A stretch of 64,000 bases of DNA from Muriicola sp041358175 (GTDB taxonomy: Bacteria > Bacteroidota > Bacteroidia > Flavobacteriales > Flavobacteriaceae): NCBI RefSeq assembly GCF_041358175.1, contig NZ_JBGKBE010000002.1:434001-498000 (forward strand). The letters run 5' to 3'. Below are positions 54,306 to 62,910 of the stretch, piece after piece. The translations under genes and the position numbers were made by a program. The first letter of the stretch is position 1. Each line of letters opens with the position of its first letter. The notes under the pieces are model-generated. The model was not told the DNA's origin, searched no databases, and saw only the letters and a program-made list of their open reading frames with translations.

Positions 54306-54526
54306 GGTTTATCCGGGTAAATATATTCACCTATGCAATAGCATTTTCATCTTGCCATAAGGTTAAAACAAAGTAGGCACTACGTTTCAGGCGGCGGTAT
54401 TGCCCCTTGCGACACTATCCTATTAAAATAAATGGTACTCTAATTTAGGGAGATAAAGCCAAATCTTATGACATTACGAGCGATATATTTTAGTGAGATA
54501 TGATCTTATTTCAGGAATAGGATCAA

Positions 54527-54751
54527 TCAGGACTTCAGGACATTTCCCCATTTTAGAAGCAGCATCGTTATGGTCGTAAAAACAATACCGTAAAAAATAG
54601 CCGCCTGCCAGTAAGACAATCTCGTTGGCCAGTGTTTCCACATCTTAGTGCCGTATTCTTTTTTTGCACCCGCTGCAGTGAGTCTCCAAAAAAGGAAGAC
54701 GAAAACCGCAAAAACTAATACTGCTATTCCAATTATCCAGATTTTATCCAT
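54527..54751 (-). CDS. Small membrane protein, unknown
   Basis: 74 residues with two hydrophobic segments (5-23 and 47-68) and the charged connection LTAAGAKKEYGTKMWKHW. Not recognised. It lies between 220-bp gaps. The gap on its right (54306-54526) holds no gene. Confidence 0.55.
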   Translation of the reverse strand: MDKIWIIGIAVLVFAVFVFLFWRLTAAGAKKEYGTKMWKHWPTRLSYWQAAIFYGIVFTTITMLLLKWGNVLKS

Positions 54752-54817
54752 ACCTACATTTTATGATTTTAAGCAATTTAGTTAATCTTCTCCTTGTTTT
54801 AATACAAAGTCTTTATG

Positions 54818-54976
54818 TCAAAGCCCATAAGGCTCTCCGCCATGCGCTTGTAAGCAAATACAACCCTCAGCAGGAACATTGCCTTCCTCAGTAAATTCAG
54901 CCGTTGTTACCCCATTGATTTTAATTTTAATATCCTGTCCCCTGACCCCGATTTGAACTTCATTTCTTCCTGAACA
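54818..54976 (-). pseudogene. Remnant of a DUF1080 (3-keto-disaccharide hydrolase-like) gene
   Basis: The minus strand from 54976 to TGA at 54818-54820 reads NEVQIGVRGQDIKIKINGVT followed by TAEFTEEGNVPAEGCICLQAHGG. This matches the end of DUF1080 concanavalin-like domains (WNxxxIxxxGxxixxxLNGxxtxdxxd...pxxGxIxLQxHgg). The N-terminal three quarters and any start are missing, and the piece overlaps the spacer after the propeller gene. DUF1080 proteins are typically part of polysaccharide-use loci in Bacteroidota. Confidence 0.7.
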
Positions 54977-54993
54977 GCAATTTTCTGTAAGCA

Positions 54994-56103
54994 CTATCTG
55001 ACACTGGTTTTTTTAAATTCAACTTTTTCAAATGAGTTTTTGTTAAACTTCAGGACACCTGAACCTTGGGTCCCCAGCCAGATAACTCCTTGATTATCTT
55101 TATACATAGATGAGAGCTTTACATCATTTGTTCCATCTTTGATTGGATAATGAGTCAAATCCTTTCCATTATTCTTCCAAACGCCGTTGTCAAACGTCAT
55201 CATCCATAAATTATGACTATTGTCCATGACCATCGATAAAAAATATTGAGTTTCTTTTTCTTTATTTTTTATTCCCGGAAGTCGGTTATAAGTTATTTGT
55301 CCTAGATCTTTATCCAAAATGATTTCATGCTTGATTTCATATTTATAATCTGAGTTGGAAATCCAAATATGGCCTTTGCGATCTTCAGCTATTGACCTAA
55401 TCCCAAAAGCTCCACCATTTGGAGTTTCGGTTAGTTCTTTTTCATATAAATAACTTATTATTTTTCCATCGAATCGGTAAATTCCCATATCGGATGTGCC
55501 AAACCAAATATGTCCTTTACGGTCTTTATAAATAGCATAAATCCCATAAGGGCTATGAGATGTATTTGGATATTTCTCTATAAAATCATCTTCATGAGGT
55601 GATTTCGGAAATTCATAAGAGTACAATCGATTTCCATCGTAACGAAGAGGACCTTTTCCCTGATAACCTGATGAAAACCAGAGATCGTCAGGTTGTAATT
55701 TCCATTGATTTGTACCTGATAGATTTTTGTCAATACTTAATGAATTAAATGATTTTCCATCAAACTGGCTTATGCCTTCAGTTGTTTCAAAGTAAATATT
55801 TCCAAAGGTGTCTTCTTGTATCCGACGAATCTGATTGCCAATTAATCCGTCGTCTTTTGTGAAATTGATCAATTCTTGCCCGTCATAGTAAAACACCCCC
55901 TTATCTTTACTGCCAAACCAATAATTTGATTTTTTATCCTGATAAATAGTCCAAATAGACGGGCTAAGGTCAGAAACCGACTTTCCTTTTAGGATTTGCC
56001 GTTCAGATTTTTTTGAAACCTTATCATTGTTTATTCCATTGCAAGAGGATAATGCTATCAAAGCACCTATTATCATAAGTAAATTTAGGAGTAGTTTATT
56101 CAA
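54994..56103 (-). CDS. Two-component-regulator-propeller lipoprotein
   Basis: 369 residues, lipobox IALSSCNGIN (Cys21). Seven or so propeller blades repeat WFGSKDKGVFYYDGQELINF, YFETTEGISQFDGKSF, GHIWFGTSDMGIYRFDGKI and WLGTQGSGVLKFNKNSF: the Reg_prop pattern of the periplasmic sensor part of hybrid histidine kinases. Here the propeller stands alone without kinase domain, presumably as a surface or periplasmic ligand-binding lipoprotein. DUF1080 remnants follow it. Confidence 0.87.
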   Translation of the reverse strand: MNKLLLNLLMIIGALIALSSCNGINNDKVSKKSERQILKGKSVSDLSPSIWTIYQDKKSNYWFGSKDKGVFYYDGQELINFTKDDGLIGNQIRRIQEDTFGNIYFETTEGISQFDGKSFNSLSIDKNLSGTNQWKLQPDDLWFSSGYQGKGPLRYDGNRLYSYEFPKSPHEDDFIEKYPNTSHSPYGIYAIYKDRKGHIWFGTSDMGIYRFDGKIISYLYEKELTETPNGGAFGIRSIAEDRKGHIWISNSDYKYEIKHEIILDKDLGQITYNRLPGIKNKEKETQYFLSMVMDNSHNLWMMTFDNGVWKNNGKDLTHYPIKDGTNDVKLSSMYKDNQGVIWLGTQGSGVLKFNKNSFEKVEFKKTSVR

Positions 56104-56159
56104 TTCTTTCTCAGTTGTTCAATTAATGTATGCGTATGACGATATTAATAAAACCAATT

Positions 56160-56696
56160 CTAATACAATTTATACTTGGCGATCAGCTTTTTATCACACC
56201 AGTACCATATAGCATCATCACTCGCGGGTTCATAGGGAGCAAGTTTATCGAATTCCATTCCCACTTTCTCCATCACTCTGATCGAAGCTTTGTTTTCTTT
56301 CATTGCAATAGCTACTATCTTATTTAATTTGAGTACATCAAATCCATAATTTAAGATGGCACGTGATGCCTCTGTTGCCAGGCCTGATCCCCAAAATTCG
56401 GGTAAGAATCTATACCCGAGGTCTACTTCATCAAATTCGGGGAGATAAGCCAACCCTGCCCAACCGACAAATTGCTTTCCACTTTTTAAAACAGTCGCCC
56501 ATCTGCCATAGCCGTATTTTTTATAGTTCAGTATTCGCAACTCTATGGCTTTTTTCATTTCTTCCATGGAAGTTACCACGGGTTCTCCCGTATACTTTTG
56601 TACCTCGGGATCTGAATACAACTTAAACATTTCCTCCTGATCATCAAGGGTGATTTCTCTTAGTACTAACCTTTCTGTTTCTATGATAATTTTCAC
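56160..56696 (-). CDS. GNAT family N-acetyltransferase (RimJ/RimL type)
   Basis: 178 residues: ETERLVLREITLDDQEEMFKLYSDPEVQKYTG at 5-36, VDLGYRFLPEFWGSGLATEASRAILNYGF with the acetyl-CoA loop (EFWGSGLATEA) and NKASIRVMEKVGM. Normal length and start. Target unknown. Between this gene and the HELGH lipoprotein lies a 241-bp stretch without a recognised gene. Confidence 0.92.
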   Translation of the reverse strand: MKIIIETERLVLREITLDDQEEMFKLYSDPEVQKYTGEPVVTSMEEMKKAIELRILNYKKYGYGRWATVLKSGKQFVGWAGLAYLPEFDEVDLGYRFLPEFWGSGLATEASRAILNYGFDVLKLNKIVAIAMKENKASIRVMEKVGMEFDKLAPYEPASDDAIWYWCDKKLIAKYKLY

Positions 56697-56937
56697 TTTA
56701 CTTCTTTGGTTTCAAGGCTTTTAAATAATATCCACAGCTTAATAGTACAGTCATCATTACATTTGAAAAAAGAGATTTTTCTCATGTTTCTCCTTTTTTG
56801 TTCTTTGCTTACAACATTCTCGGCAATGAGTAGTTGCGTTCCGGATAACTATCCGTATTTATATGTAGGTGAGAATAAGCAACCTGTCTGCCATGCCACA
56901 AGTATGAATTACTTTGGTCAATTACCTATAATCATTT

Positions 56938-57858
56938 TTAGCTATCGTATTTCCACTCCAATATTTCCATAGTTTCTATTCCAAACTCCTCTAGCATCAT
57001 ATCGTATAATTTTTTATCCTCAATTTTATCAATGTCATCAGCATTGATTTTAATTTGGAAGTCTAGAAACTGAATTAGAATACTGTCTCCATATAATGCA
57101 TATAACCTTTTCGCTTTTGTATAAAATTTAGATTGATACCAACCATAATTTCGCCCTTGTTTGAATATCTCAAAGTACTCTTTTTCAAATTGGTCAAGTG
57201 TTGTAAATTTTATTTCGCCCCAGGGTTTGTTCCTAATTACATATTCTTGATAAGCATCCATTCTTTGATAAGTACCTTGGTCTTCAAAATTTTTAGTTGC
57301 AGCAACCTGACAAAGATTTCCGAAAAGTTCATCGAGCCACTTTCTTTGTGAATTTCTGCCCGTGTGATAAGATTGATATAAATGCCCGAGTTCATGAATG
57401 GATAGGGCATCTCTGAAAAATAAATCCAAATTAATTTCGCTTCCGTAATACTTTTTCAGACTATCGAGTTCTGTTATTGAAGCATTTTTTAAGGCTTTTT
57501 CATGTCTTTGTGCCATAATAGATTTTCCTAGCCCTAGCACCATATTTCCCTCATAATACGCTTGGGGCATGCCTGGAGGAGGTGCAAATGCATAATTATC
57601 CCAGTTTTTATTGTCGATAAAGAGAACAGCGAATTTTAAATCCTCATCAAATATTTTATCAAAGTATTTTTTAGCCGACTCAATATTGCCAATTGTATTT
57701 TCTAGCTGCTCCGGTTCCGATTGGGTGGAATATATTTCGAATTTGTCAGTAGCGTTAATTCTAAATAACCCCTGGTGTTTAGTTCGATCAATCCATTCAG
57801 TATCTCCTTGTTTACAGGAAACACAAAGAAGTAGCGCAATTAGATAGAAGGTTCTCAT
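56938..57858 (-). CDS. Lipoprotein with HExxH-type metallopeptidase motif
   Basis: A longer frame reaches 57903, but the ATG at 57858 (MRTFYLIALLLCVSCKQG, lipobox Cys15) gives 306 residues. SIHELGHLYQSYH contains His-Glu-Leu-Gly-His, the zinc-binding core of gluzincin/peptidase-like enzymes, with a downstream WLDELFGNLCQVA carrying the candidate third ligand Glu. Not assignable to a named peptidase family from the sequence alone. The lipidated N-terminus suggests a periplasmic or surface location. Confidence 0.75.
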   Translation of the reverse strand: MRTFYLIALLLCVSCKQGDTEWIDRTKHQGLFRINATDKFEIYSTQSEPEQLENTIGNIESAKKYFDKIFDEDLKFAVLFIDNKNWDNYAFAPPPGMPQAYYEGNMVLGLGKSIMAQRHEKALKNASITELDSLKKYYGSEINLDLFFRDALSIHELGHLYQSYHTGRNSQRKWLDELFGNLCQVAATKNFEDQGTYQRMDAYQEYVIRNKPWGEIKFTTLDQFEKEYFEIFKQGRNYGWYQSKFYTKAKRLYALYGDSILIQFLDFQIKINADDIDKIEDKKLYDMMLEEFGIETMEILEWKYDS

Positions 57859-57969
57859 AGTTTTCAAGCTTTTATGATAGCTAACTTTTAGTATATGTAG
57901 CATAGTGCCCGAATAGGAGCTATGATTTTCTATAGATTGATGGCAGTAGATATCTGTTCTTCATCTTAT

Positions 57970-58398
57970 TTATTCAGAAAGTACAAATTGCCAGGATATA
58001 CCGTATTTGTCTTCGCACCATCCAAACTTCTTTCCAAAACCATAATCTCCTTCACCATTATAGTTATCAAGAGGGACCATTATCTGACCACCATTGGAGG
58101 AAAGCTTTTCAAAAATTGTTTGTATCAATTCATCAGAATCGTCCATAATAAAAAGTGATACAGCAGGAGTAAATGACCAAGCGTGATTGTAATTGCTTTC
58201 AGAAACCATGTATTCGGTTCCGTTTAATGTAAATACCCCATATTTGATGAGTTCAGGTGTACCACCTGCCTCTCCTTCAGCGTACTTTGTTAAGCTTTTA
58301 ATTCCAGAATTTGGAAAGACAGAGGTGTATAAATTTATTGCTTCCTCTGCTTTTCCACATTGTTTCCCTACGAAAGTTAAAAATGTTGCAGTGTTCAT
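57970..58398 (-). CDS. PhnB-like VOC family protein
   Basis: 142 residues. ATFLTFVGKQCGKAEEAINLYTSVFPNS (4-31), NGTEYMVSESNYNHAWSFTPAVSLFIM and GKKFGWCEDKYGISWQF match the PhnB/3-demethylubiquinone-methyltransferase-like branch of the vicinal oxygen chelate fold. No substrate is known for these stand-alone members. The gene is 11 bp from DUF2200 copy 2, same strand, so they may be co-expressed. Confidence 0.9.
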   Translation of the reverse strand: MNTATFLTFVGKQCGKAEEAINLYTSVFPNSGIKSLTKYAEGEAGGTPELIKYGVFTLNGTEYMVSESNYNHAWSFTPAVSLFIMDDSDELIQTIFEKLSSNGGQIMVPLDNYNGEGDYGFGKKFGWCEDKYGISWQFVLSE

Positions 58399-58409
58399 AT
58401 TCTCATTTT

Positions 58410-58778
58410 TTACTCTCTTAATATTTTTTCAATTTTACGGCCCTTTGCCAATTCATCAATCAGTTTTTCCATTTGCCTGCATTGCTTATACAATTCAAAT
58501 TCGTCCTCTATTTCTTCAATTCGATAACCACAAACGACCCCTTTAATCATGTGAGCATTGGGATGTATTTTAGCCTTTTGAAAAAAAGTTCTAAAAGTTA
58601 CCTTTTCATCAATTAGAGCATGTAATTGATCTTCATCAAAACCGGTGAACCATTCAATTACCTGATGGAATTCTTCTTTCGTTCTGCCATTCTTCTCCAG
58701 TCTATTCCAGTAAAGTGGGTAGATAGATGCGAAGATCATATTCGCAACTTTTTCATTTTTTTCGGCTGTAACTTTCAT
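58410..58778 (-). CDS. DUF2200 family protein, copy 2
   Basis: 122 residues. KVANMIFASIYPLYWNRLEKNGRTKEEFHQVIEWFTGF and HPNAHMIKGVVCGYRIEEIEDE (split) match DUF2200; the alignment to copy 1 (35061-35426) is gapless over most of the length with about half the positions identical by eye. Unknown function. It precedes the PhnB-like gene in the same orientation, 11 bp apart. Confidence 0.9.
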   Translation of the reverse strand: MKVTAEKNEKVANMIFASIYPLYWNRLEKNGRTKEEFHQVIEWFTGFDEDQLHALIDEKVTFRTFFQKAKIHPNAHMIKGVVCGYRIEEIEDEFELYKQCRQMEKLIDELAKGRKIEKILRE

Positions 58779-58801
58779 CTTTATCTTTTTTATTGGAGTG
58801 T

Positions 58802-60043
58802 TTACCAGCCTTCCGGCAGTGGATCGAGTAATTGTTCGATGGACGATGGTAGCGGGGATTCCGGCAGTTTACGCAGTATATTGGCGTATTCACGATCCTG
58901 AAAACCTAATGCCGCATTCCAATATAGTTGTGCAGCACTTTCATTACTATGAGGCCTAAGTTGCGCAATTGGCCATTCTTTCTCGCCCATTATAAATGGT
59001 GTCATATAGTCTACAGCGAGCTTTATACTCCGGCCTTCCAGACTGCGGTAGGCAAAGAGGTCATAATCGAGGTGGCGACCAAGACGGGCCACTGTAATCA
59101 GCGCCCGGGCATTAAAAATGCTGTAGTTCAGCGACCTGGTGCGGATGAGCTCCTGGGGTTGGCGTCCATCTATAAAGACCTGGGAAAATATGCGTGCAGG
59201 CATGTTATCAAGTTGTTTGCGCGCCAGATCGAAGTTTTCACCATAGAGGGCGTTAAGAATGAGTTGGGCGTTATACCAGGAACCATGGTTGTTCGGTTGC
59301 ATAGCCTCTTCTATACCTGTAGGGCTTTCCACCATCCAGGTTGCGAATTGGCCAAACCAAGTACGCAAAGCGTTGGCGTTTTCTTTAGTCCATCCCGGAA
59401 AGGATTCAAGCAGAATCGCACTATCGATCACCCAGCGCATTCGCCATGCCTCCAGGACTCCTGATGGACTATTATAATTGTGGCCTCGGCGTTTCTGACC
59501 GAACTTCACATTGGGATTCATCCTGGTTGCAGGATCGAGAAACCAGACGTGAAGTTGCTCAACAGCGCTTTCCGCATAGCGCTCGTCGCCCGTGAAATAC
59601 CAGGCAGGTACCAGTGACGTGACTCTCTCTACCATAGCTTCAATACGCGAGATATCTGAAGTATTACGATCAGGATTTACTTCTCCGTCGCGCCAAATGT
59701 AGGGGCCATCAGGATCTTCAGGATTTGGCCACCAATAAGGGCTATAGCTGTAGTAGTCGTGTGGGTCACCGCTCGGTGGCAAGGCTCCTTCGTCTACCAC
59801 GTTAGCGACAGGCCGCTTAAGTGCGGCATCTGCGTTTTCGACGATTTCTTTTAAGGCTGCAACTAAATCAGGATTGCCTGCCACAATTTCTGCTTTTACC
59901 CGCAGGAGTTGATCGCCCTGCCCAAGAAGCAAGGATGGAGTGGCATTGTGTTCGCTGCCCTGGGCGAAAGCGAAAGCCGTACCCAGCAGCAATGAGAATG
60001 ATAGAAAAAGGTAAGAGAATGATAGCTTAAACGGTGTATTCAT
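58802..60043 (-). CDS. Alginate lyase family protein (PF05426-type)
   Basis: A longer frame reaches 60064, but the ATG at 60043 (MNTPFKLSFSYLFLSFS) gives 413 residues with a signal peptide to about residue 30 (TAFAFAQ). DPHDYYSYSPYWWPNPEDPDG, FGQKRRGHNYNSPSGVLEAWR and QPNNHGSWYNAQ (near residue 250) are family hallmarks, the last one containing the catalytic Asn-His pair. It cleaves beta-eliminatively; alginate is the usual substrate. It has no SusC/D pair or other lyases beside it, and GCG/ACG/CGC-rich codons unlike its AT-rich neighbours point to acquisition from elsewhere. Confidence 0.9.
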   Translation of the reverse strand: MNTPFKLSFSYLFLSFSLLLGTAFAFAQGSEHNATPSLLLGQGDQLLRVKAEIVAGNPDLVAALKEIVENADAALKRPVANVVDEGALPPSGDPHDYYSYSPYWWPNPEDPDGPYIWRDGEVNPDRNTSDISRIEAMVERVTSLVPAWYFTGDERYAESAVEQLHVWFLDPATRMNPNVKFGQKRRGHNYNSPSGVLEAWRMRWVIDSAILLESFPGWTKENANALRTWFGQFATWMVESPTGIEEAMQPNNHGSWYNAQLILNALYGENFDLARKQLDNMPARIFSQVFIDGRQPQELIRTRSLNYSIFNARALITVARLGRHLDYDLFAYRSLEGRSIKLAVDYMTPFIMGEKEWPIAQLRPHSNESAAQLYWNAALGFQDREYANILRKLPESPLPSSIEQLLDPLPEGW

Positions 60044-60165
60044 GATGTGAGATCTTAATAACAAGTTTGAGTTGAAATACTTCCAATAAAGGCTAATGGC
60101 CCTGGCTATGATTTGTCGAGCCTGCCTACCTTTGGCGCTATTTAAGTCAGTTCCTTGTTTTAATT

Positions 60166-60221
60166 AAATGTAGGAAATTTCAAATTAGTAAGAAAGCAGT
60201 GCTGGAATATAGAAGTTGTTA
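60166..60221 (-). repeat. 3'-end element A
   Basis: On the minus strand the element begins at the DUF998 stop (TAACAAC, TTCTATA) and ends GAAATTTCCTACATTT about 50 bases later. The centre contains an AGCA-C-TGCT hairpin. The two ends resemble those of elements B and D in sequence and spacing. Confidence 0.65.
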
Positions 60222-60848
60222 GCTGCTGGTTTCATTATTTTTGATTTTAACAGCACAATTAATTATCCATAAAATAAAAACGACCTCTATAATGCGCTGA
60301 TACAAGCCAATGAATTCAGAATTTGGGTTTGATATTAATAGAAACACAAATAGATAACTGATAATCCCATATGTGAATCCAAGATTTGATAGTCGTTTAT
60401 ATAAGGGAAGGTTTTTTAATGAAACAGCAATCAGTATAATACATAAAGGAACAAAAAGGTAGGTTACAGACCCTATCAGATTATGAATAACTTGAGATAA
60501 ACTTGGATTGACAAATTCTTTATTGCACCCATTATCGCACGGGAAGATTCCAACAATCACTGTTGCAATGCCGTAAAATAGTCCCAGACCTATAAACCCC
60601 CATTTATTTAGTTTGGATTGAGGTAATCTCTTATAAGCTGTAAAGGCAAATAACGTAAACAAAATTCCGCTCGGGATAATTCCAAAAAACCTTAATATCT
60701 CTCCATACTGAGTGTCAATAGCATAGGACTCACTTAGGTACTGACTTATTATGCTATAATCATCGATTAAAATTCCCCCAAGGATTGAAGAAATGACAAA
60801 GAGGCTAGCTCCCAGTATTCCGATAAAAAAGATGGTTTTATTATTCAT
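60219..60848 (-). CDS. DUF998 family membrane protein
   Basis: 209 residues with six hydrophobic segments. FIGILGASLFVISSILGGILI near the start and ISQYLSESYAIDT (matching SxxISELSxxG-type segment) with FALGLFYGIATVIVGIFPCDNGCN-like GLGLFYGIATVIVGIFPCD are the DUF998 pattern. Its function is not known. The ATG overlaps the DUF1572 stop by four bases, so both are translated from one message. Element A starts at its stop codon. Confidence 0.87.
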   Translation of the reverse strand: MNNKTIFFIGILGASLFVISSILGGILIDDYSIISQYLSESYAIDTQYGEILRFFGIIPSGILFTLFAFTAYKRLPQSKLNKWGFIGLGLFYGIATVIVGIFPCDNGCNKEFVNPSLSQVIHNLIGSVTYLFVPLCIILIAVSLKNLPLYKRLSNLGFTYGIISYLFVFLLISNPNSEFIGLYQRIIEVVFILWIINCAVKIKNNETSS

Positions 60849-61402
60849 TTTAAATCATCAGAGAAATGTCCTTTGTGTTTGCCTTTTGAAAATTTCTCTT
60901 TATTAAATTCATCTGACTTTCCTTTTGGAATACTCAAACTTTTCCATTCACTGCTTTTAATCATTCTACCTACATAAACTATTTGTCCAACGTGATAGGA
61001 ATAATGAGCTAATTGTCTGTTTATCGCTTCGATAATTGAGTGTTCCTGGTTTCGGATATAAACTTTTTTGTCAAAGTTTTCGTCATTTACAGAATTCAAT
61101 GCATCAAACAAACATTCCCAACCGCGATCCCATTTTTCAAGTAGCTCCTTTTTATTTTTTATTACTGATTCGAATTCCAAATCCCTATTCCGCCATTCTT
61201 TTTCTCCGTCAGAAGTCAAAAAATCAGTCCAGCGAGATTTCATATTTCCCCAAAGGTGATTTACAATTACTGCAATAGAGTTTGATTCTTCATTAAATTG
61301 CCAAAAAAGGTCATTTTCTTGAAGTTGGTTAATAGTTTTTTCTCCAAGCAATTTGTAATATTCAAACTGTTTTTTGACACTGTTCAGGTATTCGGTTTTC
61401 AT
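60845..61402 (-). CDS. DUF1572/DinB-like four-helix protein
   Basis: 185 residues. NSIAVIVNHLWGNMKSRWTDFL, DRGWECLFDALNSV and INRQLAHYSYHVGQIVYVGRM, with three candidate metal ligands His52, His155 (approximate) and His159 region, match DUF1572 of the DinB superfamily. Such proteins bind Ni or Zn, and some are thiol-dependent transferases. Coupled to DUF998 downstream. Confidence 0.88.
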   Translation of the reverse strand: MKTEYLNSVKKQFEYYKLLGEKTINQLQENDLFWQFNEESNSIAVIVNHLWGNMKSRWTDFLTSDGEKEWRNRDLEFESVIKNKKELLEKWDRGWECLFDALNSVNDENFDKKVYIRNQEHSIIEAINRQLAHYSYHVGQIVYVGRMIKSSEWKSLSIPKGKSDEFNKEKFSKGKHKGHFSDDLK

Positions 61403-61495
61403 TCGAGGTTTGGTTTTACAAATAGGCTACAATGGCCTTCTGTATGAATTGTGTGGAACGGTCCGAAGGATTATTCCGATGTAAATCAAGGTTTC

Positions 61496-61557
61496 ATTAA
61501 AATAAGGAATTTAATTGGCAGATTATGCACCAGCATGAATTATCTACCTTGTTAGTC
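61496..61557 (-). repeat. 3'-end element D
   Basis: On the minus strand it starts GACTAACAAGGTAGATAA nine bases after the DUF6090 stop codon, has the hairpin ATGC-TGGT-GCAT in its centre and ends AAATTCCTTATTTTAAT. The distance from TAACAA to the AAATTCC end is about 49 bases, as in A and B. Confidence 0.55.
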
Positions 61558-61565
61558 TTCCGATT

Positions 61566-62276
61566 TTATTTCAATTCATCCCTTAATATTTGAAGTACTC
61601 TTTTGGTTTCCTGTAAAAGATCTTCCTCCATTTGAATAAGTGTTTTTCGGCCCTCTTTATAAGCGCGTATCCAGGATATATAGTAGTGGTCGGTCAAAAG
61701 ATTCTGGTAGTTGATTGGTTTTAAATTGTGATCCTTATAAATGAAATTTTGAACAACATGGTTGTCGAAATCGGAATTAAATTCATTAACCATCCTATAA
61801 TTAGATAAAAATTTTGGAAAGACTGTTTCAAAAAGGTTTAGGACTTCGTTCTTTAAGTTTTTGTTGGTCAAAATATGTAATCCTACGTCCTTGTATTCCT
61901 CATAACCGGTTTGTGCTAAAAACAATTCCTGCTTTGGTATTCTTGCAATATGAAAATGATGAGCTAATGTATCTGTATAGGGTTGTTTATTATTAATAGT
62001 AGATAGAACAGTTTCACTCGATTTATCTAATAAATGAAAGTTTTCAATATCCGACTCAATGGTTTTAATATTGATTTCAAGATTAGCAACAAGTCCAATC
62101 AGAATTTCACGTTCCTTTACACGTTCTTTCTTCCATTCATTCCAATTATTTATGCTTAAAGCTATTAAAATACCAATAACCACAAGAATTATTTCTCCAA
62201 TAGCATACATCAGATACTTACTGAATTTATTTTCAGTCAGTAAATGTTGGCGGATTTTTCTAAAAAACTTAATCAT
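61566..62276 (-). CDS. DUF6090 family membrane-anchored protein, copy 2
   Basis: 236 residues, beginning MIKFFRKIRQHLLTENKFSK, membrane span about residues 23-43 (YAIGEIILVVIGILIALSI) and NNWNEWKKERVK. The N-terminal part is nearly the same as in copy 1 (1188-1949) while the C-terminal domain is divergent. Function unknown. It lies between elements B and D, one at each end. Confidence 0.87.
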   Translation of the reverse strand: MIKFFRKIRQHLLTENKFSKYLMYAIGEIILVVIGILIALSINNWNEWKKERVKEREILIGLVANLEINIKTIESDIENFHLLDKSSETVLSTINNKQPYTDTLAHHFHIARIPKQELFLAQTGYEEYKDVGLHILTNKNLKNEVLNLFETVFPKFLSNYRMVNEFNSDFDNHVVQNFIYKDHNLKPINYQNLLTDHYYISWIRAYKEGRKTLIQMEEDLLQETKRVLQILRDELK

Positions 62277-62325
62277 ATTTCTGCACGATATTTACAGACC
62301 TTTCCAGAAAAAATTAATAAGCTCT

Positions 62326-62384
62326 AATGTAGGAAATTTTACCCAAGCCCCGACAGGCGGTGGGTTATAGCCGTTGTTGTAATC
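62326..62384 (-). repeat. 3'-end element B
   Basis: On the minus strand it reads ATTACAACAACGGCTATAA, then a hairpin (AACCCA...TGGGTA around a GC-rich loop), then AAAATTTCCTACATTAGAG. It starts 9 bases after the stop codon of the VOC gene (62394). The plus-strand ends AATGTAGGAAATTT and TATAGccGTTGTT are shared with element A. Confidence 0.65.
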
Positions 62385-62393
62385 TAGTATATT

Positions 62394-62900
62394 TTATTCT
62401 TTCCAATTAACCATAACCCGTCTTAAATCAGACCCTTCAATTGCTTCAATAATTTCAAAATAAACCCCATTTACATCTTTGGCATGTGCAATATTTACAT
62501 GTGTAAATGGACTTACATTTGATTTTGTGCATTCAATTCCCAATTCTAGGAAATCACTTACGACTGCTTCATTATTATGGGTTTCCAGACCAAAGTGATC
62601 TATCCCTTCGGGATGTCCTTCATCTGCGGGCATAAGTTCTATAAAGGTCGACTTATTGATCTGAAAATATGCAAATATGAGTTGACCATTTTCATCGTCA
62701 AATCTGTAAATCATAGGAAAACCTAATGTGTTTTCATAAAAATCTGCCGCTATATCAAAGTCAGGTACTCTTATCCCAACATGATTTAGCCCAATTATTT
62801 TACCTTCTTCTTTATTAATTATATCATTTTGTTGTCCCGAAAAGAATCCAGCAAAAAATAATATTGGAGCAACAATTGTTAAAACTATTTTCGATTTCAT
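62394..62900 (-). CDS. Membrane-anchored VOC family protein
   Basis: A longer frame reaches 62954, but the ATG at 62900 (MKSKIVLTIVAPILFFAGFFSG) gives 168 residues: an N-terminal signal or anchor helix and a VOC domain (IIGLNHVGIRVPDFDIAADFYENTLGFPM, then HPEGIDHFGLETHNNEAV and NGVYFEIIE). His, Glu and His candidates for the metal site are present. The exported form of a glyoxalase-like domain has no assigned role. Confidence 0.85.
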   Translation of the reverse strand: MKSKIVLTIVAPILFFAGFFSGQQNDIINKEEGKIIGLNHVGIRVPDFDIAADFYENTLGFPMIYRFDDENGQLIFAYFQINKSTFIELMPADEGHPEGIDHFGLETHNNEAVVSDFLELGIECTKSNVSPFTHVNIAHAKDVNGVYFEIIEAIEGSDLRRVMVNWKE

Positions 62901-62910
62901 AGAGATTGAC

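Noticed and set aside
54306..54526. Small gene in the gap next to the mechanosensitive channel
   Set aside because: Only short frames with no start and no similarity; treated as intergenic.
56706..56972. Plus-strand frame with a lipoprotein-like start (from 56784)
   Set aside because: The start looks like a signal peptide, but the rest is short, overlaps the 3' end of the HELGH gene, and resembles no protein; kept as non-coding.
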